From: Auanema rhodensis
Lineage: Eukaryota > Nematoda > Chromadorea > Rhabditida > Rhabditidae
Direction of reading: 5' to 3'
DNA: 64,000 nucleotides
Assembly (NCBI GenBank): GCA_964057225.1
Contig: OZ059898.1
Location: 20,871,267 to 20,935,266, forward strand
A program made the translations under genes and the position numbers. This document shows, in pieces, positions 37,661 to 51,560 of the stretch (its first letter is position 1; each line of letters begins with the position of its first letter). The notes beneath the pieces were generated by a model. The model was given only the letters and a program-made list of their open reading frames with translations. It made no database searches and had not been told where the DNA came from.

Positions 37661-40652
37661 AAAATTAGATTCCCCATGTCCATATTAGTCTAAAAACAAA
37701 TTTTGATTGATATTGGTGCATGGTAACCATGACTTTGAAATTTACGTGAACTTTAATTTATGCTAATTAAATGTACACGTGATGTGCACTTGGTATGTAA
37801 CTCGCTTCACGTGAAAGATGAAGAGATGCGGTTTTCAAAATTAGATTCCCCATGTCCATATTAGTCTAAAAACAAATTTTTATTGATATTGGTTCATGGT
37901 AACCATGACTTTGAAATTTACGTGAACTTTAATTTATGCTAATTAAATGTACACGTGATGTGCACTTGGTATGTAACTCGCTTCACGTGAAAGATAAAGA
38001 GATGCGGTTTCCAAAATTAGATTCCCCATGTCCATATTAGTCTAAAAACAAATTGTTATTGATATTGGTTCATGGTAACCATGACTTTGAAATTTACGTG
38101 AACTTTAATTTATGCTAATTAAATGTACACGTGATGTGCACTTGGTATGTAACTCGCTTCACGTGAAAGATAAAGAGATGCGGTTTTCAAAATTAGATTC
38201 CCCATGTCCATATTAGTCTAAAAACAAATTTTTATTGATATTGGTGCTTGGTAACCATGACTTTGAAATTTACGTGAACTTTAATTTATGCTAATTAAAT
38301 GTACACGTGATGTGCACTTGGTATGTAACTCGCTTCACGTAAAAGATAAAGAGATGCGGTTTTCAAAATTAGATTCCCCATGTCCATATTAGTCTAAAAA
38401 CAAATTTTTATTGATATTGGTTCATGGTAACCATGACTTTGAAATTTACGTGAACTTTAATTTATGCTAATTAAATGTACACGTGATGTGCACTTGGTAT
38501 GTAACTCGTTTCACGTGAAAGATAAAGAGATGCGGTTTTCAAAATTAGATTCCCCATGTCCATATTAGTCTAAAAACAAATTTTTATTGATATTGGTTCA
38601 TGGTAACCATGACTTTGAAATTTACGTGAACTTTAATTTATGCTAATTAAATGTACACGTGATGTGCACTTGGTATGTAACTCGCTTCACGTGAAAGATA
38701 AAGAGATGCGGTTTTCAAAATTAGATTCCCCATGTCCATATTAGTCTAAAAACAAATTTTTATTGATATTGGTGCTTGGTAACCATGACTTTGAAATTTA
38801 CGTGAACTTTAATTTATGCTAATTAAATGTACACGTGATGTGCACTTGGTATGTAACTCGCTTCACGTGAAAGATAAAGAGATGCGGTTTTCAAAATTAG
38901 ATTCCCCATGTCCATATTAGTCTAAAAACAAATTTTTATTGATATTGGTTCATGGTAACCATGACTTTGAAATTTACGTGAACTTTAATTTATGCTAATT
39001 ATATGTACACGTGATGTGCACTTGGTATGTAACTCGCTTCACGTGAAAGATAAAGAGATGCGGTTTTCAAAATTAGATTTCCCATGTCCATATTAGTCTA
39101 AAAACAAATTTTTATTGATATTGGTTCATGGTAACCATGACTTTGAAATTTACGTGAACTTTAATTTATGCTAATTAAATGTACACGTGATGTGCACTTG
39201 GTATGTAACTCGCTTCACGTGAAAGATAAAGAGATGCGGTTTTCAAAATTAGATTTCCCATGTCCATATTAGTCTAAAAACAAATTTTTATTGATATTGG
39301 TTCATGGTAACCATGACTTTGAAATTTACGTGAACTTTAATTTATGCTAATTAAATGTACACGTGATGTGCACTTGGTATGTAACTCGCTTCACGTGAAA
39401 GATAAAGAGATGCGGTTTTCAAAATTAGATTCCCCATGTCCATATTAGTCTAAAAACACATTTTTATTGATATTGGTTCATGGTAACCATGACTTTGAAA
39501 TTTACGTGAACTTTAATTTATGCTAATTAAATGTACACGTCATGTGCACTTGGTATGTAACTCGTTTCACGTGAAAGATAAAGAGATGCGGTTTTCAAAA
39601 TTAGATTCCCCATGTCCATATTGGTCTAAAAACAAATTTTTATTGATATTGGTTCATGGTAACCATGACTTTGAAATTTACGTGAACTTTAATTTATGCT
39701 AATTAAATGTACACGTGATGTGCACTTGGTATGTAACTCGCTTCACGTGAAAGATAAAGAGATGCGGTTTTCAAAATTAGATTCCCCATGTCCATATTAG
39801 TCTAAAAACAAATTTTTATTGATATTGGTGCTTGGTAACCATGACTTTGAAATTTACGTGAACTTTAATTTATGCTAATTAAATGTACACGTCATGTGCA
39901 CTTGGTATGTAACTCGCTTCACGTGAAAGATAAAGAGATGCGGTTTTCAAAAGTAGATTCCTCATGTCCATATTAGTCTAAAAACAAATGTTTATTGATA
40001 TTGGTGCATGGTAACCATGACTTTGAAATTTACGTGAACTTTAATTTATGCTAATTAAATGTACACGTGATGTGCACTTGGTATGTAACTCGCTTCACGT
40101 GAAAGATAAAGAGATGCGGTTTTCAAAATTAGATTCCCCATGTCCATATTAGTCTAAAAACAAATTTTTATTGATATTGGTTCATGGTAACCATGACTTT
40201 GAAATTTACGTGAACTTTAATTTATGCTAATTAAATGTACACGTGATGTGCACTTGGTATGTAACTCGCTTCACGTGAAAGATAAAGAGATGCGGTTTTC
40301 AAAATTAGATTCCCCATGTCCATATTAGTCTAAAAACAAATTTTTATTGATATTAGTGCTTGGTAACCATGACTTTGAAATTTACGTGAACTTTAATTTA
40401 TGCTAATTAAATGTACACGTGATGTGCACTTGGTATGTAACTCGCTTCACGTAAAAGATAAAGAGATGCGGTTTTCAAAATTAGATTTCCCATGTCCATA
40501 TTAGTCTAAAAACAAATTTTTATTGATATTGGTTCATGATAACCATGACTTTGAAATTTACGTGAACTTTAATTTATGCTAATTAAATGTACACGTGATG
40601 TGCACTTGGTATGTAACTCGCTTCACGTGAAAGATAAAGAGATGCGGTTTTC
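37661..40652 (+). repeat. 17-monomer HOR, copy 1 (2992 bp)
   Basis: Monomers 214-230: I with a160g, 'ggtttcc', 't42g-like aattgtt', E with g153a, F, plain, E, J, A, A, then 'aacacattt' with g121c and F, a27g, E with g121c, C, plain, E, A with g63a. The first ten return at 40653. Confidence 0.87.
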
Positions 40653-42412
40653 AAAATTAGATTCCCCATGTCCATATTAGTCTAAAAACAAATTTTGATT
40701 GATATTGGTGCATGGTAACCATGACTTTGAAATTTACGTGAACTTTATTTTATGCTAATTAAATGTACACGTGATGTGCACTTGGTATGTAACTCGCTTC
40801 ACGTGAAAGATGAAGAGATGCGGTTTTCAAAATTAGATTCCCCATGTCCATATTAGTCTAAAAACAAATTTTTATTGATATTGGTTCATGGTAACCATGA
40901 CTTTGAAATTTACGTGAACTTTAATTTATGCTAATTAAATGTACACGTGATGTGCACTTGGTATGTAACTCGCTTCACGTGAAAGATAAAGAGATGCGGT
41001 TTCCAAAATTAGATTCCCCATGTCCATATTAGTCTAAAAACAAATTTTTATTGATATTGGTTCATGGTAACCATGACTTTGAAATTTACGTGAACTTTAA
41101 TTTATGCTAATTAAATGTACACGTGATGTGCACTTGGTATGTAACTCGCTTCACGTGAAAGATAAAGAGATGCGGTTTTCAAAATTAGATTCCCCATGTC
41201 CATATTAGTCTAAAAACAAATTTTTATTGATATTGGTGCTTGGTAACCATGACTTTGAAATTTACGTGAACTTTAATTTATGCTAATTAAATGTACACGT
41301 GATGTGCACTTGGTATGTAACTCGCTTCACGTAAAAGATAAATAGATGCGGTTTTCAAAATTAGATTCCCCATGTCCATATTAGTCTAAAAACAAATTTT
41401 TATTGATATTGGTTCATGGTAACCATGACTTTGAAATTTACGTGAACTTTAATTTATGCTAATTAAATGTACACGTGATGTGCACTTGGTATGTAACTCG
41501 TTTCACGTGAAAGATAAAGAGATGCGGTTTTCAAAATTAGATTCCCCATGTCCATATTAGTCTAAAAACAAATTTTTATTGATATTGGTTCATGGTAACC
41601 ATGACTTTGAAATTTACGTGAACTTTAATTTATGCTAATTAAATGTACACGTGATGTGCACTTGGTATGTAACTCGCTTCACGTGAAAGATAAAGAGATG
41701 CGGTTTTCAAAATTAGATTCCCCATGTCCATATTAGTCTAAAAACAAATTTTTATTGATATTGGTGCTTGGTAACCATGACTTTGAAATTTACGTGAACT
41801 TTAATTTATGCTAATTAAATGTACACGTGATGTGCACTTGGTATGTAACTCGCTTCACGTGAAAGATAAAGAGATGCGGTTTTCAAAATTAGATTCCCCA
41901 TGTCCATATTAGTCTAAAAACAAATTTTTATTGATATTGGTTCATGGTAACCATGACTTTGAAATTTACGTGAACTTTAATTTATGCTAATTATATGTAC
42001 ACGTGATGTGCACTTGGTATGTAACTCGCTTCACGTGAAAGATAAAGAGATGCGGTTTTCAAAATTAGATTTCCCATGTCCATATTAGTCTAAAAACAAA
42101 TTTTTATTGATATTGGTTCATGGTAACCATGACTTTGAAATTTACGTGAACTTTAATTTATGCTAATTAAATGTACACGTGATGTGCACTTGGTATGTAA
42201 CTCGCTTCACGTGAAAGATAAAGAGATGCGGTTTTCAAAATTAGATTTCCCATGTCCATATTAGTCTAAAAACAAATTTTTATTGATATTGGTTCATGGT
42301 AACCATGACTTTGAAATTTACGTGAACTTTAATTTATGCTAATTAAATGTACACGTGATGTGCACTTGGTATGTAACTCGCTTCACGTGAAAGATAAAGA
42401 GATGCGGTTTTC
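40653..42412 (+). repeat. 17-monomer HOR, copy 2 (partial)
   Basis: Monomers 231-240 repeat 214-223 at an offset of 2992: I with a160g, 'ggtttcc', plain, E with g153a, F, plain, E, J, A, A. Copy-specific changes include 'ctttatttt' (231) and 'aaatagatg' (234). Confidence 0.87.
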
Positions 42413-45228
42413 AAAATTAGATTCCCCATGTCCATATTAGTCTAAAAACAAAATTTTATTGATATTGGTTCATGGTAACCATGACTTTGAAATTTACGTG
42501 AATTTTAATTTATGCTAATTAAATGTACACGTGATGTGCACTTGGTATGTAACTCGCTTCACGTGAAAGATAAAGAGATGCGGTTTTCAAAATTAGATTC
42601 CCCATGTCCATATTAGTCTACAAACAAATTTTCATTGATATTGGTTCATGGTAACCATGACTTTGAAATTTACGTGAACTTTAATTTATGCTAATTAAAG
42701 GTACACGTCATGTGCACTTGGTATGTAACTCGCTTCACGTGAAAGATAAAGAGATGCGGTTTTCAAAAGTAGATTCCCCATGTCCATATTAGTCTAAAAA
42801 CAAATGTTTATTGATATTGGTGCATGGTAACCATGACTTTGAAATTTACGTGAACTTTAATTTATGCTAATTAAATGTACACGTGATGTGCACTTGGTAT
42901 GTAACTCGCTTCACGTGAATGATAAAGAGATGCGGTTTTCAAAATTAGATTCCCCATGTCCATATTAGTCTAAAAACAAATTTTTATTGATATTGGTTCA
43001 TGGTAACCATGACTTTGAAATTTACGTGAACTTTAATTTATGCTAATTAAATGTACACGTCATGTGCACTTGGTATGTAACTCGCTTCACGTAAAAGATA
43101 AAGAGATGCGGTTTTCAAAATTAGATTCCCCATGTCCATATTAGTCTAAAAACAAATTTTTATTGATATTGGTTCATGGTAACCATGACTTTGAAATTTA
43201 CGTGAACTTTAATTTATGCTAATTAAATGTACACGTGATGTGCACTTGGTATGTAACTCGTTTCACGTGAAAGATAAAGAGATGCGGTTTTCAAAATTAG
43301 ATTCCCCATGTCCATATTAGTCTAAAAACAAATTTTTATTGATATTGGTTCATGGTAACCATGACTTTGAAATTTACGTGAACTTTAATTTATGCTAATT
43401 AAATGTACACGTGATGTGCACTTGGTATGTAACTCGCTTCACGTGAAAGATAAAGAGATGCGGTTTTCAAAATTAGATTCCCCATGTCCATATTAGTCTA
43501 AAAACAAATTTTTATTGATATTGGTGCTTGGTAACCATGACTTTGAAATTTACGTGAACTTTAATTTATGCTAATTAAATGTACACGTGATGTGCACTTG
43601 GTATGTAACTCGCTTCACGTGAAAGATAAAGAGATGCGGTTTTCAAAATTAGATTCCCCATGTCCATATTAGTCTAAAAACAAATTTTTATTGATATTGG
43701 TTCATGGTAACCATGACTTTGAAATTTACGTGAACTTTAATTTATGCTAATTATATGTACACGTGATGTGCACTTGGTATGTAACTCGCTTCACGTGAAA
43801 GATAAAGAGATGCGGTTTTCAAAATTAGATTTCCCATGTCCATATTAGTCTAAAAACAAATTTTTATTGATATTGGTTCATGGTAACCATGACTTTGAAA
43901 TTTACGTGAACTTTAATTTATGCTAATTAAATGTACACGTGATGTGCACTTGGTATGTAACTCGCTTCACGTGAAAGATAAAGAGATGCGGTTTTCAAAA
44001 TTAGATTTCCCATGTCCATATTAGTCTAAAAACAAATTTTTATTGATATTGGTTCATGGTAACCATGACTTTGAAATTTACGTGAACTTTAATTTATGCT
44101 AATTAAATGTACACGTGATGTGCACTTGGTATGTAACTCGCTTCACGTGAAAGATAAAGAGATGCGGTTTTCAAAATTAGATTCCCCATGTCCATATTAG
44201 TCTAAAAACAAATTTTTATTGATATTGGTGCTTGGTAACCATGACTTTGAAATTTACGTGAACTTTAATTTATGCTAATTAAATGTACACGTGATGTGCA
44301 CTTGGTATGTAACTCGCTTCACGTGAAAGATAAAGAGATGCGGTTTTCAAAATTAGATTCCCCATGTCCATATTAGTCTAAAAACAAATTTTTATTGATA
44401 TTGGTTCATGGTAACCATGACTTTGAAATTTACGTGAACTTTAATTTATGCTAATTATATGTACACGTGATGTGCACTTGGTATGTAACTCGCTTCACGT
44501 GAAAGATAAAGAGATGCGGTTTTCAAAATTAGATTTCCCATGTCCATATTAGTCTAAAAACAAATTTTTATTGATATTGGTTCATGGTAACCATGACTTT
44601 GAAATTTACGTGAACTTTAATTTATGCTAATTAAATGTACACGTGATGTGCACTTGGTATGTAACTCGCTTCACGTGAAAGATAAAGAGATGCGGTTTTC
44701 AAAATTAGATTTCCCATGTCCATATTAGTCTAAAAACAAATTTTTATTGATATTGGTTCATGGTAACCATGACTTTGAAATTTACGTGAACTTTAATTTA
44801 TGCTAATTAAATGTACACGTGATGTGCACTTGGTATGTAACTCGCTTCACGTGAAAGATAAAGAGATGCGGTTTTCAAAATTAGATTCCCCATGTCCATA
44901 TTAGTCTAAAAACAAAATTTTATTGATATTGGTTCATGGTAACCATGACTTTGAAATTTACGTGAATTTTAATTTATGCTAATTAAATGTACACGTGATG
45001 TGCACTTGGTATGTAACTCGCTTCACGTGAAAGATAAAGAGATGCGGTTTTCAAAAGTAGATTCCCCATGTCCATATTAGTCTAAAAACAAATGTTTATT
45101 GATATTGGTGCATGGTAACCATGACTTTGAAATTTACGTGAACTTTAATTTATGCTAATTAAATGTACACGTGATGTGCACTTGGTATGTAACTCGCTTC
45201 ACGTGAATGATAAAGAGATGCGGTTTTC
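42413..45228 (+). repeat. F-N-E-J-A-A repeats and first L monomers
   Basis: Monomers 241-256. E-J-A-A is present at 43469-44172 and directly again at 44173-44876 (704 bp). The same series also closes the 17-mer copies. Type L (t41a, always with K here) first appears at 42413 and again at 44877. Confidence 0.86.
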
Positions 45229-46811
45229 AAAATTAGATTCCCCATGTCCATATTAGTCTAAAAACAAATTTTTATTGATATTGGTTCATGGTAACCATGA
45301 CTTTGAAATTTACGTGAACTTTAATTTATGCTAATTAAATGTACACGTGATGTGCACTTGGTATGTAACTCGCTTCACGTGAAAGATAAAGAGATGCGGT
45401 TTTCAAAATTAGATTCCATATGTCCATATTAGTCTAAAAACAAATTTTTATTGATATTGGTTCATGGTACCCATGACTTTGAAATTTACGTGAACTTTAA
45501 TTATGCTAATTAAATGTACAGGTAATGTGCACTTGGTATGTAACTCGCTTCACGTGAAAGATAAAGAGATGCGGTTTTCAAAATTAGATTCCCCATGTCC
45601 ATATTAGTCTAAAAACAAATTTTTATTGATATTGGTTCATGGTAACCATGACTTTGAAATTTACGTGAACTTTAATTTATGCTAATTAAATGTACACGTG
45701 ATGTGCACTTGGTATGTAACTCGCTTCACGTGAAAGATAAAGAGATGCGGTTTTCAAAAGTAGATTCCCCATGTCCATATTAGTCTAAAAACAAATGTTT
45801 ATTGATATTGGTGCATGGTAACCATGACTTTGAAATTTACGTGAACTTTAATTTATGCTAATTAAATGTACACGTGATGTGCACTTGGTATGTAACTCGC
45901 TTCACGTGAATGATAAAGAGATGCGGTTTTCAAAATTAGATTCCCCATGTCCATATTAGTCTAAAAACAAATGTTTATTGATATTGGTTCATGGTAACCA
46001 TGACTTTGAAATTTACGTGAACTTTAATTTATGCTAATTAAATGTACACGTGATGTGCACTTGGTATGTAACTCGCTTCACGTGAAAGATAAAGAGATGC
46101 GGTTTTCAAAATTAGATTCCCCATGTCCATATTAGTCTAAAAACAAATTTTTATTGATATTGGTGCTTGGTAACCATGACTTTGAAATTTACGTGAACTT
46201 TAATTTATGCTAATTAAATGTACACGTGATGTGCACTTGGTATGTAACTCGCTTCACGTGAAAGATAAAGAGATGCGGTTTTCAAAATTAGATTCCCCAT
46301 GTCCATATTAGTCTAAAAACAAATTTTTATTGATATTGGTTCATGGTAACCATGACTTTGAAATTTACGTGAACTTTAATTTAAGCTAATTAAATGTACA
46401 CGTGATGTGCACTTGGTATGTAACTCGCTTCACGTGAAAGATAAAGAGATGCGGTTTTCAAAATTAGATTCCCCATGTCCATATTAGTCTACAAACAAAT
46501 TTTCATTGATATTGGTTCATGGTAACCATGACTTTGAAATTTACGTGAACTTTAATTTATGCTAATTAAATGTACACGTCATGTGCACTTGGTATGTAAC
46601 TCGCTTCACGTGAAAGATAAAGAGATGCGGTTTTCAAAAGTAGATTCCCCATGTCCATATTAGTCTAAAAACAAATGTTTATTGATATTGGTGCATGGTA
46701 ACCATGACTTTGAAATTTACGTGAACTTTAATTTATGCTAATTAAATGTACACGTGATGTGCACTTGGTATGTAACTCGCTTCACGTGAATGATAAAGAG
46801 ATGCGGTTTTC
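45229..46811 (+). repeat. 9-monomer HOR, copy 1 (1583 bp)
   Basis: Monomers 257-265: plain, G, plain, C(a156t), t42g, E, 'tttaagct', B, C. The G at 45405 is the first with the extra pair c14a/c15t ('ccatatg'), which all G monomers to the right share. Confidence 0.87.
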
Positions 46812-47866
46812 AGAATTAGATTCCCCATGTCCATATTAGTCTAAAAACAAATTTTTATTGATATTGGTTCATGGTAACCATGACTTTGAAATTTACGTGA
46901 ACTTTAATTTATGCTAATTAAATGTACACGTGATGTGCACTTGGTATGTAACTCGCTTCACGTGAAAGATAAAGAGATGCGGTTTTCAAAATTAGATTCC
47001 ATATGTCCATATTAGTCTAAAAACAAATTTTTATTGATATTGGTTCATGGTACCCATGACTTTGAAATTTACGTGAACTTTAATTATGCTAATTAAATGT
47101 ACAGGTAATGTGCACTTGGTATGTAACTCGCTTCACGTGAAAGATAAAGAGATGCGGTTTTCAAAATTAGATTCCCCATGTCCATATTAGTCTAAAAACA
47201 AATTTTTATTGATATTGGTTCATGGTAACCATGACTTTGAAATTTACGTGAACTTTAATTTATGCTAATTAAATGTACACGTGATGTGCACTTGGTATGT
47301 AACTCGCTTCACGTGAAAGATAAAGAGATGCGGTTTTCAAAAGTAGATTCCCCATGTCCATATTAGTCTAAAAACAAATGTTTATTGATATTGGTGCATG
47401 GTAACCATGACTTTGAAATTTACGTGAACTTTAATTTATGCTAATTAAATGTACACGTGATGTGCACTTGGTATGTAACTCGCTTCACGTGAATGATAAA
47501 GAGATGCGGTTTTCAAAATTAGATTCCCCATGTCCATATTAGTCTAAAAACAAATGTTTATTGATATTGGTTCATGGTAACCATGACTTTGAAATTTACG
47601 TGAACTTTAATTTATGCTAATTAAATGTACACGTGATGTGCACTTGGTATGTAACTCGCTTCACGTGAAAGATAAAGAGATGCGGTTTTCAAAATTAGAT
47701 TCCCCATGTCCATATTAGTCTAAAAACAAAATTTTATTGATATTGGTGCTTGGTAACCATGACTTTGAAATTTACGTGAACTTTAATTTATGCTAATTAA
47801 ATGTACACGTGATGTGCACTTGGTATGTAACTCGCTTCACGTGAAAGATAAAGAGATGCGGTTTTC
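46812..47866 (+). repeat. 9-monomer HOR, copy 2 (partial)
   Basis: Monomers 266-271 repeat 257-262 with an offset of 1583 (nine monomers, one deleted base). The last one is a chimera: L on its left half (t41a), E at 58-60. Confidence 0.86.
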
Positions 47867-48746
47867 AAAATTAGATTCCCCATGTCCATATTAGTCTAAA
47901 AACAAATTTTTATTGATATTGGTTCATGGTAACCATGACTTTGAAATTTACGTGAACTTTAATTTATGCTAATTAAATGTACACGTGATGTGCACTTGGT
48001 ATGTAACTCGCTTCACGTGAAAGATAAAGAGATGCGGTTTTCAAAATTAGATTCCCCATGTCCATATTAGTCTAAAAACAAAATTTTATTGATATTGGTT
48101 CATGGTAACCATGACTTTGAAATTTACGTGAATTTTAATTTATGCTAATTAAATGTACACGTGATGTGCACTTGGTATGTAACTCGCTTCACGTGAAAGA
48201 TAAAGAGATGCGGTTTTCAAAATTAGATTCCCCATGTCCATATTAGTCTACAAACAAATTTTCATTGATATTGGTTCATGGTAACCATGACTTTGAAATT
48301 TACGTGAACTTTAATTTATGCTAATTAAATGTACACGTCATGTGCACTTGGTATGTAACTCGCTTCACGTGAAAGATAAAGAGATGCGGTTTTCAAAAGT
48401 AGATTCCCCATGTCCATATTAGTCTAAAAACAAATGTTTATTAATATTGGTGCATGGTAACCATGACTTTGAAATTTACGTGAACTTTAATTTATGCTAA
48501 TTAAATGTACACGTGATGTGCACTTGGTATGTAACTCGCTTCACGTGAATGATAAAGAGATGCGGTTTTCAAAATTAGATTCCCCATGTCTATATTAGTC
48601 TAAAAACAAATTTTTATTGATATTGGTGCTTGGTAACCATGACTTTGAAATTTACGTGAACTTTAATTTATGCTAATTAAATGTACACGTGATGTGCACT
48701 TGGTATGTAACTCGCTTCACGTGAAAGATAAAGAGATGCGGTTTTC
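47867..48746 (+). repeat. 5-monomer HOR, copy 1 (880 bp)
   Basis: Monomers 272-276: plain, L+K, B, C with 'ttaatatt', and a monomer with c21t ('tgtctata', 48591) that is E in its middle. Confidence 0.9.
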
Positions 48747-49626
48747 AAAATTAGATTCCCCATGTCCATATTAGTCTAAAAACAAATTTTTATTGATATT
48801 GGTTCATGGTAACCATGACTTTGAAATTTACGTGAACTTTAATTTATGCTAATTAAATGTACACGTGATGTGCACTTGGTATGTAACTCGCTTCACGTGA
48901 AAGATAAAGAGATGCGGTTTTCAAAATTAGATTCCCCATGTCCATATTAGTCTAAAAACAAAATTTTATTGATATTGGTTCATGGTAACCATGACTTTGA
49001 AATTTACGTGAATTTTAATTTATGCTAATTAAATGTACACGTGATGTGCACTTGGTATGTAACTCGCTTCACGTGAAAGATAAAGAGATGCGGTTTTCAA
49101 AATTAGATTCCCCATGTCCATATTAGTCTACAAACAAATTTTCATTGATATTGGTTCATGGTAACCATGACTTTGAAATTTACGTGAACTTTAATTTATG
49201 CTAATTAAATGTACACGTCATGTGCACTTGGTATGTAACTCGCTTCACGTGAAAGATAAAGAGATGCGGTTTTCAAAAGTAGATTCCCCATGTCCATATT
49301 AGTCTAAAAACAAATGTTTATTAATATTGGTGCATGGTAACCATGACTTTGAAATTTACGTGAACTTTAATTTATGCTAATTAAATGTACACGTGATGTG
49401 CACTTGGTATGTAACTCGCTTCACGTGAATGATAAAGAGATGCGGTTTTCAAAATTAGATTCCCCATGTCTATATTAGTCTAAAAACAAATTTTTATTGA
49501 TATTGGTTCATGGTAACCATGACTTTGAAATTTACGTGAACTTTAATTTATGCTAATTAAATGTACACGTGATGTGCACTTGGTATGTAACTCGCTTCAC
49601 GTGAAAGATAAAGAGATGCGGTTTTC
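48747..49626 (+). repeat. 5-monomer HOR, copy 2 (880 bp)
   Basis: Monomers 277-281 repeat 272-276 (c21t at 48591 and 49471). The last monomer is plain instead of E at 58-60, so an exchange point lies between positions 21 and 58 of monomer 276 or 281. Confidence 0.9.
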
Positions 49627-50681
49627 AAAATTAGATTCCATATGTCCATATTAGTCTAAAAACAAATTTTTATTGATATTGGTTCATGGTACCCATGACT
49701 TTGAAATTTACGTGAACTTTAATTATGCTAATTAAATGTACAGGTAATGTGCACTTGGTATGTAACTCGCTTCACGTGAAAGATAAAGAGATGCGGTTTT
49801 CAAAATTAGATTCCCCATGTCCATATTAGTCTAAAAACAAATGTTTATTGATATTGGTGCATGGTAACCATGACTTTGAAATTTACGTGAACTTTAATTT
49901 ATGCTAATTAAATGTACACGTGATGTGCACTTGGTATGTAACTCGCTTCACGTGAATGATAAAGAGATGCGGTTTTCAAAATTTGATTCCCCATGTCCAT
50001 ATTAGTCTAAAAACAAATGTTTATTGATATTGGTTCATGGTAACCATGACTTTGAAATTTACGTGAACTTTAATTTATGCTAATTAAATGTACACGTGAT
50101 GTGCACTTGGTATGTAACTCGCTTCACGTGAAAGATAAAGAGATGCGGTTTTCAAAATTAGATTCCCCATGTCCATATTAGTCTAAAAACAAATTTTTAT
50201 TGATATTGGTTCATGGTAACCATGACTTTGAAATTTACGTGAACTTTAATTTATGCTAATTAAATGTACACGTGATGTGCACTTGGTATGTAACTCGTTT
50301 CACGTGAAAGATAAAGAGATGCGGTTTTCAAAATTAGATTCCCCATGTCCATATTAGTCTAAAAACAAATTTTTATTGATATTGGTTCATGGTAACCATG
50401 ACTTTGAAATTTACGTGAACTTTAATTTATGCTAATTAAATGTACACGTGATGTGCACTTGGTATGTAACTCGCTTCACGTGAAAGATAAAGAGATGCGG
50501 TTTTCAAAATTTGATTCCCCATGTCCATATTAGTCTAAAAACAAATGTTTATTGATATTGGTTCATGGTAACCATGACTTTGAAATTTACGTGAACTTTA
50601 ATTTATGCTAATTAAATGTACACGTGATGTGCACTTGGTATGTAACTCGCTTCACGTGAAAGAAAAAGAGATGCGGTTTTC
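49627..50681 (+). repeat. 6-monomer HOR, copy 1 (1055 bp)
   Basis: Monomers 282-287: G, t42g/t58g with a156t, a7t ('aaaatttg') with t42g, F, plain, and again a7t with t42g. The a7t change is private to this region (49984, 50512, 51039). Confidence 0.88.
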
Positions 50682-51560
50682 AAAATTAGATTCCATATGT
50701 CCATATTAGTCTAAAAACAAATTTTTATTGATATTGGTTCATGGTACCCATGACTTTGAAATTTACGTGAACTTTAATTATGCTAATTAAATGTACAGGT
50801 AATGTGCACTTGGTATGTAACTCGCTTCACGTGAAAGATAAAGAGATGCGGTTTTCAAAATTAGATTCCCCATGTCCATATTAGTCTAAAAACAAATGTT
50901 TATTGATATTGGTGCATGGTAACCATGACTTTGAAATTTACGTGAACTTTAATTTATGCTAATTAAATGTACACGTGATGTGCACTTGGTATGTAACTCG
51001 CTTCACGTGAATGATAAAGAGATGCGGTTTTCAAAATTTGATTCCCCATGTCCATATTAGTCTAAAAACAAATGTTTATTGATATTGGTTCATGGTAACC
51101 ATGACTTTGAAATTTACGTGAACTTTAATTTATGCTAATTAAATGTACACGTGATGTGCACTTGGTATGTAACTCGCTTCACGTGAAAGATAAAGAGATG
51201 CGGTTTTCAAAATTAGATTCCCCATGTCCATATTAGTCTAAAAACAAATTTTTATTGATATTGGTTCATGGTAACCATGACTTTGAAATTTACGTGAACT
51301 TTAATTTATGCTAATTAAATGTACACGTGATGTGCACTTGGTATGTAACTCGTTTCACGTGAAAGATAAAGAGATGCGGTTTTCAAAAATAGATTCCCCA
51401 TGTCCATATTAGTCTAAAAACAAATTTTTATTGATATTGGTTCATGGTAACCATGACTTTGAAATTTACGTGAACTTTAATTTATGCTAATTAAATGTAC
51501 ACGTGATGTGCACTTGGTATGTAACTCGCTTCACGTGAAAGATAAAGAGATGCGGTTTTC
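50682..51560 (+). repeat. 6-monomer HOR, copy 2 (partial)
   Basis: Monomers 288-292 repeat 282-286 at an offset of 1055. Monomer 292 has a private 'aaaaatag'. Confidence 0.87.
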
